Below are positions 1 to 8,792 of a stretch of 64,000 nt of DNA, one piece after another. Source of the DNA: Solwaraspora sp. WMMA2065 (GTDB taxonomy: Bacteria; Actinomycetota; Actinomycetes; Mycobacteriales; Micromonosporaceae); assembly GCF_030345075.1 (NCBI RefSeq), contig NZ_CP128361.1, positions 3,658,001 to 3,722,000 of the forward strand, given 5' to 3'. Position 1 is the stretch's first letter; each line of letters begins with the position of its first letter. Below the pieces are notes generated by a model, which was not told where the DNA came from, made no database searches, and saw only the letters and a list, made by a program, of their open reading frames with translations. A program made the translations under genes and the position numbers.

Positions 1-1908
1 AGCAGCATCGAGGGCGCCACGGTCAGTTCGGCGAGTCTGCGGCTGCTGAACAACCATTCGTGGAGCTGCCAGGCCCGGGAGATGCGGCTGTGGCTCACCG
101 GTGCGATCTCCTCCGGCACCACCTGGAAGAAGCAGCCGGACTGGATCTCCGAGCAGCAGCGTCGGTCGTTCGCGCATGGCTACAGCAACCAGTGCGCCGA
201 CGCGTACGTCAGCTTCGACGTGCAGCAGGGGGCCCAGGCCGGCGCGACCAACGGCTGGTCCCAGATCACCTTCGTCATGCGGGCCACCGATGAGGACGAC
301 ACCCACACCTGGCGCAAGTTCCAGGTCAGTGCGACCGAGCTGACCGTGGTCTACAACCGCAGCCCCAACGAGCCGACCGCCGGCACCATCACACCCGGCG
401 GAAACTGCGCCCCCGGGCCCGGCGGCGGCACCCTCGTCGCCCGGACCAACCTGGTGCTGGCCGCCACTGGTTCAGACCCGGACGGAAACCTGCGCGGGCT
501 GCGCTTCCGCTTCTGGCCCACCGGCGGCACGGTGCCCGCCGGGACCCTCGTCACCAGCCTGAGCAGCGGCCGGGGCAGCGTGACGATCCCCGCCACCAGC
601 CTGGTGGACGGCGTCACCTACTCCTGGGACGTCCGGTCTGAGGACACCGACGGTGCGACATCGTGGTACTTCCCGCCAGGTGATCAACCCTGTCGGATCA
701 CGATCGACGCCAGCGCGCCACCGGCTCCGGCCGTCACCAGCGACGTGTTCCTGGCCGCCACCCCGGACGGAGCGACCTGGGCAACGGTGAAGTTCGGCCA
801 GACCGGTCCGGTCACCTTCACCGCCGCCGACGCCGCCCAGTTCAGCTACGCGCTCGGCGGGCGTGAGCTGACATACGTGACCGCCAACTCCGGCACGGCG
901 ACCGTGCCCGACCTGCGACCCCGACACTCCGGCCCGACCACCCTGCAGGTGTACGCGTACGACGCGGCCGGCAACCGGAGCGCCCGTACCGACCACACCT
1001 TCTACGTACCGCCTCGCGACACCGCCGACGGGCCGGGTGACACCGGCGGTGACGGACGACCCGATCTGACGATCATCGACGCCGACGGCAATCTGCGGAC
1101 CTATCCCAGCGACACCGACGGAGCCCTGTACGGATCCCTGGCGGCGTCGTACAGCGTCGATGGCCAGCTCGACCCGGCTGGTCACTGGTACGACCCGGCG
1201 ACCTCCCAGGTCGCGCTGCTCACCAAGTACGGCGACGCCTTCCCCGGCGACGGCGTGACCGATCTGTTCGTCCGCACCCCCGACGGCGGCTTCTGGATCT
1301 ACCCCGGCGACGGGTACGGCAGCTTCGACGTCGACGACCGGATCCGGGTGCGGTTGCCGGCCGACGCACCGGACCCGGCCATCTGGACCCAGCTCAAGGC
1401 CGTCGGGGACATCACCGGGGACGGTCACCCCGACCTGGTCCTGCGGGCCGGCCCCGCATTCTGGACGTTGAGCGGCTACACCGGAGCCAGCTTCCAGCAG
1501 GCGACCCTGATGGAGGGCACCGCCTGGGCCCGGCGGGAAATCGTCAACGTGGCCGACATCGACCAGGACGGCACCCCGGACCTACTGTGGCGCGACTTGG
1601 ACAACGGCAGAATGTCTGTGCGGCACGGCCTACCTGGCACCGTCGCTGGTAGCGTCGACCTGCACTCGTTGAAGTTGGCCATAAACTCCCGCGACGGTGA
1701 CGTCTCCTTCGGCACCGGCTGGTCGGCCGCGAGCGTCGACCTGGTGATCGGCGTCCCCGACGTCAACGGCGACGGCATACCCGACATGTGGGCCCGGTGG
1801 ACGTCGGACGGACAACTGCGGGTCTACCATCCCTCCACCTCCGCCGCAGGCACCGCCGTACAGGTTCTTTCAGATGCGGCCTATCCGGGCGTCAAGGGCC
1901 TCGGCTGA
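1..1908 (+). CDS. DNRLRE / FG-GAP repeat secreted protein, 3' part
   Basis: The frame is open from base 1, so the start lies upstream of the window. The first ~110 visible residues (S-W-S-C-Q-A-R-E, then tryptophan- and threonine-rich strands) look like a DNRLRE/CBM96-type beta-sandwich found on large cell-surface proteins. Fibronectin-like or Ig-like segments follow, and roughly residues 350-610 hold FG-GAP/VCBS blades with calcium-loop motifs such as DITGDGHPD, DIDQDGTPD and DVNGDGIPD. Such proteins are exported and often sit beside RHS toxins in Micromonosporaceae, as here. The C-terminal sequence VYHPSTS...YPGVKGLG is repeated at 6922-7014. Coding and export are clear; a precise function is not known. 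Confidence 0.85.
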   Translation, partial: SSIEGATVSSASLRLLNNHSWSCQAREMRLWLTGAISSGTTWKKQPDWISEQQRRSFAHGYSNQCADAYVSFDVQQGAQAGATNGWSQITFVMRATDEDDTHTWRKFQVSATELTVVYNRSPNEPTAGTITPGGNCAPGPGGGTLVARTNLVLAATGSDPDGNLRGLRFRFWPTGGTVPAGTLVTSLSSGRGSVTIPATSLVDGVTYSWDVRSEDTDGATSWYFPPGDQPCRITIDASAPPAPAVTSDVFLAATPDGATWATVKFGQTGPVTFTAADAAQFSYALGGRELTYVTANSGTATVPDLRPRHSGPTTLQVYAYDAAGNRSARTDHTFYVPPRDTADGPGDTGGDGRPDLTIIDADGNLRTYPSDTDGALYGSLAASYSVDGQLDPAGHWYDPATSQVALLTKYGDAFPGDGVTDLFVRTPDGGFWIYPGDGYGSFDVDDRIRVRLPADAPDPAIWTQLKAVGDITGDGHPDLVLRAGPAFWTLSGYTGASFQQATLMEGTAWARREIVNVADIDQDGTPDLLWRDLDNGRMSVRHGLPGTVAGSVDLHSLKLAINSRDGDVSFGTGWSAASVDLVIGVPDVNGDGIPDMWARWTSDGQLRVYHPSTSAAGTAVQVLSDAAYPGVKGLG

Positions 1909-1933
1909 CCGCCGCATCGTCGACGTCCGTTGC
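1816..1933 (+). repeat. Direct repeat copy 1 (end of FG-GAP gene)
   Basis: This segment covers the last 30 codons of the FG-GAP gene, its stop codon and about 25 bases beyond. It recurs at 6922-7042 with roughly 85-90% identity by eye and one 3-base indel just after the stop codon. In copy 2 the same peptide end (VYHPSTS...YPGVKGLG, stop) is preserved, so the second copy is the tail of a paralogous gene. The two copies bracket the decayed 2-7 kb mosaic. Confidence 0.85.
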
Positions 1934-2040
1934 CGATCTGCAAGTCGAGCCGTTGATAGGGATCCGGGCGCAGCAGTAGTCGCAGCCGTTCGAGCACGGC
2001 GCATGGCGTAGCCGGCGGCGCGGGCACCGGCCCGGGCACG

Positions 2041-3906
2041 TTGCGGGTGTACGACGACTGGTGTGTCCAGCCGGACGGGGACACGGCCGGGTCGGCTGTC
2101 CAGTTGCGTGTGTGTGACGGCACCGCGGCGCAGCGGTTGGCCCGTACGGCGGTCGGGCAGTTGCGGCACACCGGGTCCGGTCTGTGTCTGGCGGTCGATG
2201 GTGGTGCGACCGTGAACTCGACGCCGGTCGTGTTGGCCGTGTGTGATGCTGCCGCGACCGGTCAGGTGTGGTCGGCGCAGGACGAGACCCGGCACGTCTA
2301 CGGTCCGGACGGGGCGCGGTTGCTGACCGTGCAGGACCGGCGGGCGACGCTGCACCTGGCCGACGCGGTGGTCACGGTGGCCGCTGGTGGGGTGAACGTC
2401 AACAGTCAGCGTAGCTACGCGGTGCCGGGTGGCGGCATGCTGCGGTACGCCTACGGGTCGGCGTCGGTCCAGTTGGCGGCGGTCGCGGCCGATCATCAGG
2501 GCAGCCCGTACGCGGAGGTCGGTTCGACCCTGTCGGGGATGCCGGTACGGGTCCTGAAGCGGGATCCGTTCGGTAACCCCCGCGCGGTCGACGTGCTGGC
2601 CACGAATCTGAAGACCCGGGCCGGGTTCCTGGGCGCGGTCCCGGACGAGGCGTCCGGCTACACCCCGTTGGGGGCCCGCCTGTACGACCCGGTGGTGGGC
2701 CGGTTCCTGTCCGCCGACCCGGTCCTCGATGTGGCGGACCCGTTGCAGTCCAACGGGTACGCGTACGCGCACAACAACCCGGTCACCCACGCCGACCCGT
2801 CGGGTCTGTCGATCAGCCTGACCGCGTCGGAGCGGGCGGCGGCGTTGGCCGGTGCGGGTCTGTCCACCGCGCAGGTCGCCCAGGCCCGGTCGGCCGCGGG
2901 CCGGTCCATGACGTCGGTCATCCTGTCGGTGGCCTGGGACGTGCTCAAGGAGTTCATCGGCCTCAACGCCGCGCTGGGCTGCTTCGGCGGCGACGTGTGG
3001 TCCTGCGTCGACCTGATCACCGAGTTCGTGCCCGCCTTCAAACTGTTCAAAGCGTTCGGCAGGATCGTCAAGGCCGTCGAACGTACCTTCTCCGCGATCA
3101 GGGCCTGGCAGAAAGCGAAAGCCGCCGCCCAGGCGGTGCTGCGGGCGGCCCGCGCCGCCGAGACCGTCGCGTTGAACGCGAAGAAGGCGGCCGCTGAGCG
3201 GGCGAAACGCGCCGCGCAGGCCGCCGCGAAGAAAGCCGCAGACAAGGCCAACACCACCAGCAACAAAGCTGTCAACGCGTCGAAGAAGACCGGCAACCCC
3301 GTCCAGAAACAGGCCCAGGCCAAAACCAACCCCAAAGCCTCCACCGCCGGCAGCAGCGGAGGCGGCGGCCGGGCCAGCGCAGGAGGCGGGAGCGGCAAGG
3401 CCACCTCCAAACCCGGCGGCAACACCGGCGCCAGCTCACGCTCCAACGGCGGATCCAGTGGCGGCGGAGACAAACCCGCCGACAGCTGTCTCAACAACAG
3501 CTTCACCCCCGGCACCAAGGTCCTGATGGCCGACGGCACCACCACGCCGATCGAGGACGTCAAGCCCGGTGACACCGTGATCGCTGCCGACCCCGAAACC
3601 GGCACCACCAGCATCGAGACCGTCACCGCCACCATCACCGCGACGGCATCAAACACCTCGTCACCATCACCATCGACACCGACGGCCAGCACGGCTCGGA
3701 GACCGCCGAGATCACCGCCACCGACGGACACCCCTTCTGGGTCCCCGAACTCGACGAGTGGATCGACGCCACCGCCCTGCAACCCGGCCAGTGGCTCCAG
3801 ACGAGCTCCGGCACCTGGGTCCAGGTCGCAGCCATCCAACGCTGGACCGTCCCGCACGCCACCGTCCACAACCTCACCATCAGCCGCGTCCACACCTACC
3901 ATGTAG
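2041..3906 (+). CDS. RHS-repeat polymorphic toxin, truncated, with ricin-like and Hint domains (frameshifted)
   Basis: The TTG at 2041 only marks a convenient start: the frame is open from 1960 and begins mid-domain, so this is a 5'-truncated gene. Residues ~1-115 resemble a ricin-type beta-trefoil (YDDWCVQPDGD, SGLCLAVDGG). Residues ~150-260 are the RHS core end, with YTPLGARLYDPVVGRFLSAD and NNPVTHADPSGL. An Ala/Lys-rich helical stretch (~350-420) and a Gly/Ser linker lead to a Hint (intein-like) domain starting NNSFTPGTKVLMADG near residue 483. After TATIT (about 3635) the frame loses the Hint pattern; it resumes in another frame at 3642. The last ~90 residues of this reading frame are therefore not native. 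Confidence 0.75.
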   Translation: MRVYDDWCVQPDGDTAGSAVQLRVCDGTAAQRLARTAVGQLRHTGSGLCLAVDGGATVNSTPVVLAVCDAAATGQVWSAQDETRHVYGPDGARLLTVQDRRATLHLADAVVTVAAGGVNVNSQRSYAVPGGGMLRYAYGSASVQLAAVAADHQGSPYAEVGSTLSGMPVRVLKRDPFGNPRAVDVLATNLKTRAGFLGAVPDEASGYTPLGARLYDPVVGRFLSADPVLDVADPLQSNGYAYAHNNPVTHADPSGLSISLTASERAAALAGAGLSTAQVAQARSAAGRSMTSVILSVAWDVLKEFIGLNAALGCFGGDVWSCVDLITEFVPAFKLFKAFGRIVKAVERTFSAIRAWQKAKAAAQAVLRAARAAETVALNAKKAAAERAKRAAQAAAKKAADKANTTSNKAVNASKKTGNPVQKQAQAKTNPKASTAGSSGGGGRASAGGGSGKATSKPGGNTGASSRSNGGSSGGGDKPADSCLNNSFTPGTKVLMADGTTTPIEDVKPGDTVIAADPETGTTSIETVTATITATASNTSSPSPSTPTASTARRPPRSPPPTDTPSGSPNSTSGSTPPPCNPASGSRRAPAPGSRSQPSNAGPSRTPPSTTSPSAASTPTM

Positions 3907-4325
3907 TAGCCGACGCAACCCCCGTACTCGTACACAACTGCGGTCTGGCAAAAATTGCGGCAGACCATCGGGTCAACGGGAATGGGGGACTGGGTGTTCG
4001 GGAAAGTAAGAACATTGCCGTTATGCGGTCTCAGATCGATGGGCAAGCGTCGACAGTCGGTATCGCGACTAGCGGTCGACACGTCAACCCTGGGGAGGTG
4101 TCCATGCCTAGCGCAAGGCAGTTCACGCCGCCCAACCCGTCTAGAGCATATGACTCCGAAGTGTTTCTTCTTGAGGATCTCGCGATCGGTCTCAGCCCAA
4201 CATCTACCGGAACTGTCCAGCTCTACTCGGAACGGATAGTTTGCCCTAGTTGCGAAGATGTGATTGGTCAGTTTAAAATGAGATTTCCTGGAATTAGCAT
4301 CCGTATCTCGACGGGGCAGGACTGA
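3642..4325 (+). pseudogene. Out-of-frame continuation: Hint C-terminus plus deaminase-like toxin domain
   Basis: One missing base near 3636 separates this from the upstream RHS/Hint frame. It starts DGIKHLVTITIDTDG and carries the Hint end (HPFWVPEL, then TYHVVADATPVLVHNCG), where processing would release the toxin. The remaining ~130 residues have AVMRSQIDG, then YDSEVFLLEDLA and a V-C-P-S-C motif: the (D/H)xE plus CxxC zinc-site pattern of cytidine-deaminase-fold toxins, closest in my memory to the BURPS668_1122 (Toxin_deaminase) family. Base composition is clearly less GC-rich than the RHS core, as expected for a swapped-in toxin tip. The frameshift may be real decay or a sequencing error. 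Confidence 0.7.
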
Positions 4326-4775
4326 ATGATGTACGAAGTTGGAAGGTTGGCGGAGTTAATTCGCATCGAGGAGCCTGGCGGCGTACTTGGAATAACGGCA
4401 GAGCAAATATCAAAAATTCGGGAGGCATGGAACCTTTCGGAGCTTCCGTCAGCGTATGTAGAGTTTCTTTCCCACATGGGGGTGCGGGCGGGTCGGATAC
4501 TCAGAGGAACGGACGCATTCTTTCCGACCATCCTCCGAATGAAGGAGTGGGCGGACGAGTTCTTCGATGAGAATTCCGGGACCAATTCTCTTCCCGATGG
4601 GGCGATCGTATTCGGGATGCATCAGGGCTATCTCGTGTACTGGATGTCGGACACGCTTACGCCTGACCCCGAAGTCGTACTTTGCGCGGAGGGTGATCCA
4701 AATCCATTGCGCACCTGGTCCTCCTTTACCGCATTCCTCAACTCGCACTACGCAGACGAGCCTGGGGTAAAATGA
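4326..4775 (+). CDS. SMI1/KNR4 (SUKH)-like immunity protein
   Basis: This 149-residue protein starts directly after the toxin stop codon (ATGATG at 4326), the usual toxin-immunity spacing. The pattern ELIRIEEPGG, then LPSAYVEFLSHMGV, a middle WADEFFDE, IVFGMHQGYLVYWM and a C-terminal WSSFTAFLNSHY fits the SMI1/KNR4 or SUKH superfamily, the most common immunity fold in bacterial polymorphic toxin systems. It probably binds and neutralises the deaminase-like tip. It is as AT-rich as the toxin tip, suggesting both arrived together. The frame is intact even though the toxin frame is broken. Confidence 0.75.
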   Translation: MMYEVGRLAELIRIEEPGGVLGITAEQISKIREAWNLSELPSAYVEFLSHMGVRAGRILRGTDAFFPTILRMKEWADEFFDENSGTNSLPDGAIVFGMHQGYLVYWMSDTLTPDPEVVLCAEGDPNPLRTWSSFTAFLNSHYADEPGVK

Positions 4776-4861
4776 GCGTAGCCAATCAGGTTTGCCGGTT
4801 CGGGCTGGTTTGATCTGGCGGGGTTGTTGGGCAGGATGTCCGGGCGCCCGACGTCCCTTCC

Positions 4862-5023
4862 ATCGTGGAGCGGCTCGTGGCGTTGGAGAAGGCTGTCGCG
4901 CAGTGGGATGCCCGGATTGTAGTGCTAGAGGCGGAGAACGTTGAGTTGCGGCGTGGGTCAGACACCGAAAATTCGAATCTACCGCCGTCGGCGCAGGGGT
5001 TGGACAAGGTTCGACGAGGGTGA
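4862..5023 (+). mobile_element. IS66-like transposase N-terminal remnant
   Basis: The + strand frame from 4862 reads IVERLVALEKAVAQWDAR, then VVLEAENVELRR, then SDTENSNLPPSAQG. A short coiled coil followed by an NSS/NSN-x-PPS motif is typical of the N-terminus of IS66-family transposases. Only about 50 codons survive, with no catalytic domain. The fragment stops at ~5010, where it abuts the tail of a regulator pseudogene on the other strand, so the junction looks like an old insertion/deletion scar. No inverted repeats were identified. Confidence 0.55.
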
Positions 5024-5520
5024 TCGACTGCCAGAATTGGCCGAGGTCCGCTGCTTGGTAGGACATGAAGCCGAGGATGTTCGCGCCGAGGCCACGGTCA
5101 CCGGCGGCGTGGGCCTGGTAGAGGCCCGCGATCCAGAACTGTTGCGCCTGGCTGTGGTTTCCGTCGTCGAACGACAGCCAACCCGCGAGGCGCATCAACT
5201 CACCGGCAGTGCCGTGTAGCCGCCGCCCCACCGAGTCGGTGTACCGGCGCTCGCGTAGCACCTCGACCACGGTCGCCAGGTGCTGACAGACCAGGCCGAG
5301 CGTCTGGCCGCTGCCGAGGTGGTCGTCCATCCGCCGCAGGCTCGCGGTAATGGTGTCCAAGTGGTCGACGACCTCACCGGACAGTGGCCGGCCGGTGGCG
5401 AAGGTGACGTCCGACGGCTGATAGGCGATGTTCCACTCGTCCGCCGACGACGTCAGCGCGAAACCAAGCAGAGTCAGGCAAATCCGTCGGCCCATCCCGC
5501 ATCCCCGATTCGGTAACCAT
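5012..5520 (-). pseudogene. XRE/TPR regulator remnant with internal deletion
   Basis: On the minus strand the ATG at 5520 opens an N-terminus typical of these regulators (MVTESGMRDGPTDLPDSAWF), but after about 27 residues the frame is wrong. The recognisable C-terminal part (SSADEWNIAYQPSDVTFATG, HLDTITASLRRMDDHLGSGQ, ERRYTDSVGRRLHGTAGEL, FWIAGLYQAHAAGDRGLGAN) sits in another frame. The DNA-binding HTH that should lie between them is missing, and the 3' end is lost at the IS66-like scrap. I read it as a dead gene formed by an internal deletion plus truncation. Confidence 0.65.
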
Positions 5521-5599
5521 CATCGGCCGTGACTGACACAGTTGGTGCGCTCGTGGCGGCCCGTGTGGAGAGCCGCCACGAGCAGGGGGGAGCCAGGGG

Positions 5600-5788
5600 T
5601 TACGGGCGGGCGCCGTGGGTCTTGATGGTGGTGGTGAAGGTGGTCCAGGCGGCGGGGGCGAAGGTCAGCGTCCCGGCGGCGAGGGCTTTGGAGTCGCGTA
5701 CGTCGATCTGGGTGCCCCGGTCGCGGACCTCGACGCACTGGCCGTTGCTGCCGGACCGGCTCGACGTGCGCCAGGTGTTACGTTCCAT
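5600..5788 (-). CDS. DUF397 domain protein
   Basis: The 62-residue product begins MERNTWRTSSRSGSNGQCVEV and has VRDSK and a C-terminal FAPAAWTTF, the full signature of DUF397. These tiny proteins are encoded next to XRE-family regulators in actinomycetes and are thought to act with them as a regulatory or toxin-antitoxin-like pair. The length is normal for the family. Its partner just upstream on the same strand (5822-6392) is a broken XRE/TPR gene, so this DUF397 gene is probably an orphan. The start is the ATG at 5788. Confidence 0.85.
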   Translation of the reverse strand: MERNTWRTSSRSGSNGQCVEVRDRGTQIDVRDSKALAAGTLTFAPAAWTTFTTTIKTHGARP

Positions 5789-5821
5789 GCTCGCTCCCTC
5801 GTCTGATGGCTGCTGGCCTAC

Positions 5822-6392
5822 TCACGTGGCGATGAGGTCTTTGGCGTCGTTGCAGAATCGGCGGACGGAGGGGGTGCGTCGGTAGGGGCCGAGTGCGCTG
5901 ACGAGGTTGCGGACGTGCTTGATGCATCTGGCGGAGGTGACCTGGCCGGTGAGGGTCTGGACGGCCTGGTCTCCGAGGGCGAGTGCCTTGTCCAGTTCGG
6001 GTTGGTCCTGCCGGACGTAGGTGGTGGCGAGCAGGGCGTTGCGTAGTGCTCCTTCGCGGCTGTACTCGTTGTCCTGGAGTCGTAGCGCGGCTCGGAGGTG
6101 TTCGCGGGCGCGGGTCCAGTCTTCGAGTTTGACGTAGCAGTAGCCGGCCTGGGCGTGGGCCTGGGCTTCGTTGATCCAGTACGCCCAGTCGGGGTCGCCG
6201 TGTTCCGGACGTTCGTCGGTGAGCCGGTCGAAGGCGCTGTCGAGCGCACGGCGGGTGTCGGTGACGGCGTGGTTGTTGGCGTACGCCTCGGCGGCGCGCA
6301 GGTCCAGGATCGTGCCGACTGCTCAGGCTGCCAGCCGCCTCGGTCAACAAGCGCGTGATCCCGTCCCCGCTGACTGCCACCGCATCGACCCT
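5822..6392 (-). pseudogene. XRE regulator C-terminal (TPR) remnant
   Basis: The minus-strand frame ending at 5822 reads ILDLRAAEAYANNHAVTD, then WAYWINEAQAHAQAGYCYV, WTRAREHLRAALRL, QTLTGQVTSARCIKHVRNL and ends RRFCNDAKDLIAT. This is the TPR-like C-terminal half of a DUF397-partner XRE regulator. A stop (TGA) interrupts the frame just before GTILDLRAA; the preceding part (DAVAVSGDGITRLLTEAAGSL) continues in another frame up to ~6392, and no HTH is found upstream. The gene is therefore both frameshifted and missing its DNA-binding half. Confidence 0.65.
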
Positions 6393-6623
6393 TCATCCGT
6401 AGTGGTCGCTCTCACGCACGGTAGCGGACCTGGTGTCCGGCAGGCTGCCCTGACACTGATCCGCACCGATACGCACCACGCGCACCCCCTCCTGTCACCA
6501 CCCGACTGGGGTCAACTGGGCACATCGGATTTTGGCGGTGACCCGAATCCGATTCCGGTGAAACGGGCCAGCGGGTCGGAGCGTTGCCGCGCTCCGACCC
6601 GCCGGCCTCGCCAGAGGGTAAGA

Positions 6624-6773
6624 GTGCTCGTGATCGCCAGACTGCTACCGATCGTCTTCGCCGGCCTGATGCCCGGCTTCCTCCTCGGCCTGTTCGCGAT
6701 CCGCGTCAAGTCCCGGTGGTGCCCCCGCTGCGGCGCGACCACCGAGGAGATCCACCGGAGCATGCACCGATGA
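6624..6773 (+). CDS. Small membrane protein with CPRCG motif
   Basis: A 49-residue ORF starts at GTG 6624 (a second GTG lies at 6630) behind an AGAGGG-type ribosome site. It has one hydrophobic helix (LLPIVFAGLMPGFLLGLFAI) followed by a basic loop and a W-C-P-R-C-G rubredoxin/zinc-ribbon half motif, ending EEIHRSMHR. The stop overlaps the next gene start by four bases (ATGA), so it was co-translated with an XRE regulator. I do not know a function; small ORFs of this form are common next to actinomycete XRE genes. Confidence 0.6.
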   Translation: MLVIARLLPIVFAGLMPGFLLGLFAIRVKSRWCPRCGATTEEIHRSMHR

Positions 6774-7090
6774 CCGCGCCCGGCCGCCACCGCATCGCCG
6801 ACCAGCCCATCGGCCGGCGGATCGCCCAACTCCGCGCCCGACGGGGACTCACCCAACAGGTCTTCGCGAACCGGATCGGCAAACCCCGCTCGTGGGTTGA
6901 CAAGGTCGAACGCGGCATCCGCTGCGGGTGTACCACCCCTCTACCTCCGTTGCAGGCACCGCCGTACAGGTTCTTTCGGACACGGCTTATCCGGGCGTCA
7001 AGGGACTCGGCTGACCGCCGCCGCGTCGTCGATGTCCACTGCAGCTCCGCCGGTGGTCAGCCGTGCTGGACGAAGGCGATCTTTTCGTAG
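6770..7090 (+). pseudogene. XRE regulator, cut off after the HTH
   Basis: From ATG 6770 the first ~51 residues form a good XRE helix-turn-helix (IGRRIAQLRARRGLTQQVFA, KPRSWVDKVERGIR). At ~6921 the gene runs straight into the tail of an FG-GAP paralogue (6922-7042) read in the wrong frame. Everything after VERGIR is therefore foreign (CGCTTPLPPLQAPPYRFF...). The expected C-terminal ligand or TPR half is missing. The breakpoint falls exactly at the direct repeat, which suggests recombination created it. Confidence 0.7.
6922..7042 (+). repeat. Direct repeat copy 2 (tail of a lost FG-GAP paralogue)
   Basis: In the frame of codon 6922 this reads LRVYHPSTSVAGTAVQVLSD and then TAYPGVKGLG, stop at 7012-7014. 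The end of the gene at 1-1908 differs at only a few residues. It has no upstream FG-GAP coding sequence: it is fused to a truncated XRE gene. It marks either the far end of a duplicated FG-GAP gene or the border of an insertion/deletion event spanning 2-7 kb. Confidence 0.85.
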
Positions 7091-7758
7091 ACGTGGACGG
7101 CCCGTACGGGTAGGGCGGGCCGTCCGTGCCACCCCGCCCAGTGCCGTCGGTTCACATCGTCGCAGAGGCTCTGGACGAGTCCGACGGATGTGCCTTGGTC
7201 TCCGGGCGGGCCGCCGCCGTACTCGTCGAGGTAGGCCGTCGACATGTCCTCGATGATGTAGAAGCCCGACGGTCGCACGTGGTCGACGAAGAGTGCGTCG
7301 AACGATGCCCGGATGTGCGCGTTGACGTGGCTACCGTCGTCGATGACGACGTCGAATGGCCCGTACCGGCGCCCGAGCTCCCGCAGGTAGGTCTGGTCGG
7401 ACTGGTCGCCGCGGTGAACGTGGATTCGCGGCTCGTCGATCTGCTTCTCGGCGATGTCGAGGCCGTGGATCTGGCCACGCTGGAAGTAGTCCCGCCAGGT
7501 GCGCAGCGACGAACCTCCCCAGGTGGTTGAGTCGTAGCCGCCGATGCCGATTTCGAGCAGGTTGATCGGGCGGTCGCGGAGGTCGCCGAGATGCCGCTCG
7601 TACAGCGCGGCGTAGCCGTGCCCGCGACCCTTGTCGGTGTCGTAGACCCTGGCCAGCAGGGTCAGGTTGCGGCGCACGACAGGTGCCACGAGCCGTTGGA
7701 CGCGGATGATCCGCTGGTCACCGATGGCGTGCCGGATTCTCGCCCGAGTACTGAGCAT
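7057..7758 (-). CDS. Class I SAM-dependent O-methyltransferase (sugar/macrolide type)
   Basis: A 233-residue methyltransferase. YDTDKGRGHGYAALYERHL, then LLEIGIGGYDSTTWGGSSLR (SAM-binding glycine motif), then HVHRGDQSDQ and FDVVIDDGSHVNAHIRASFD match the TylE/MycE-like family of deoxysugar O-methyltransferases from macrolide and tetracenomycin pathways. The start is the ATG at 7758. The frame is open to 8049 but those extra residues look unlike the family, and a TATAGT box lies about 10 bases upstream of the ATG, which would give a nearly leaderless message. No glycosyltransferase is adjacent, so its substrate is unknown. Confidence 0.8.
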   Translation of the reverse strand: MLSTRARIRHAIGDQRIIRVQRLVAPVVRRNLTLLARVYDTDKGRGHGYAALYERHLGDLRDRPINLLEIGIGGYDSTTWGGSSLRTWRDYFQRGQIHGLDIAEKQIDEPRIHVHRGDQSDQTYLRELGRRYGPFDVVIDDGSHVNAHIRASFDALFVDHVRPSGFYIIEDMSTAYLDEYGGGPPGDQGTSVGLVQSLCDDVNRRHWAGWHGRPALPVRAVHVYEKIAFVQHG

Positions 7759-8792
7759 AGACAGGACTATAGGCGGTTTTGCCCAATTATGCGGGGCAGT
7801 CAGGCAAGAGACCGGATCGACCGCAGTGATCCACTCAGTGGTCGGGTCGACAGTTCCACCCGCAAGGGCTCGCGTCGGGCGCCACGAATGTCGCTGCCCG
7901 ACCGACACTGAACATGCAACTTTCTCGACCGTCAGGTCAGGGTGCCCATCTCCAGAACCGCCTTCGGGCTGCGAAGTCCGGGTGAGCCAGCACGGCTTGT
8001 GGGTGGGAAGTAGTCGGAGGCAGCGGCCCAGCGGGGGGAGGTGGCTCATCGGGCGAGGTGCCAGGGCGACAGAGGCAGGGAGCAGAGGCAGGGAGCAGAG
8101 CCACAGAGGCTAAGGGCAGGACGGCAGGGCGGTGCAGAGAGGTTAGCGCGCTCATCGCCACGCAAACCCTTGCCCGCTCATTTGCACCAACCATTCACGA
8201 CGATCGAGCGGCACTTCGGGCACCGCACTCCCCCACACCCTGCCAGCACATTTTACGAAACTCGATTAATGATTCACCGTCGAGAGATCACGTTCAACCC
8301 GAACCGTCGCCCCGGCCGCCCATTTCCGCAGATCAGCAGTGGCCCACCCAGTTGCCGATGAATTGTTATCCAGGTAGCTACGGCGACCTGCGGCACAGAC
8401 CTCCGCCGGGCGCCCTTGGGCGTCGCCGCCGCAGGTCAGGGGCCCTACCCCCGGGATAACCGGAGGTTCCTCGTCATACCTCGCATCTCGGGCTGGCGAG
8501 CGCGGTGTGCGCTTTGCCGTACCGCCAGCACACATACCTGATTCGGTGGCGATACCGTCGACAATGGAACAGCTGGAATGGCAGCACCGCCCCCAGACAC
8601 CCCGCGCGAGATGTCCGAAATATCCCGTACGGGGATGTTTTTCGTTCGTGGCAGACCGTCGGGTATGGTCGGGTGCAAACCCCCACCACAGACCTGGTTT
8701 GACTTGCCCACCGACCGTCCGACGACTCGATTTCGGTCGATGAACACCTGCCGTGTGCGTCGATTGGGACCAGCGTCACGACATTCGTTGGA
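7759..8792. other. Intergenic region of ~1 kb without a convincing gene
   Basis: Short ORFs here lack family resemblance and ribosome sites. Two structures are visible: a 13-base tandem repeat (unit CAGAGGCAGGGAG, about 2.4 copies, 8070-8100) and a 10-base inverted repeat GACCTGCGGC/GCCGCAGGTC (8385-8394 and 8428-8437). The region separates the methyltransferase from proVWX and should carry the proV promoter, which I could not place with confidence. Confidence 0.5.

Noticed and set aside
4449-5010. C-terminal part of a 348-codon minus-strand ORF opposite the SUKH gene
   Set aside because: Only the first ~150 residues (regulator remnant) look native; the rest is antisense to the IS66 scrap and the immunity gene.
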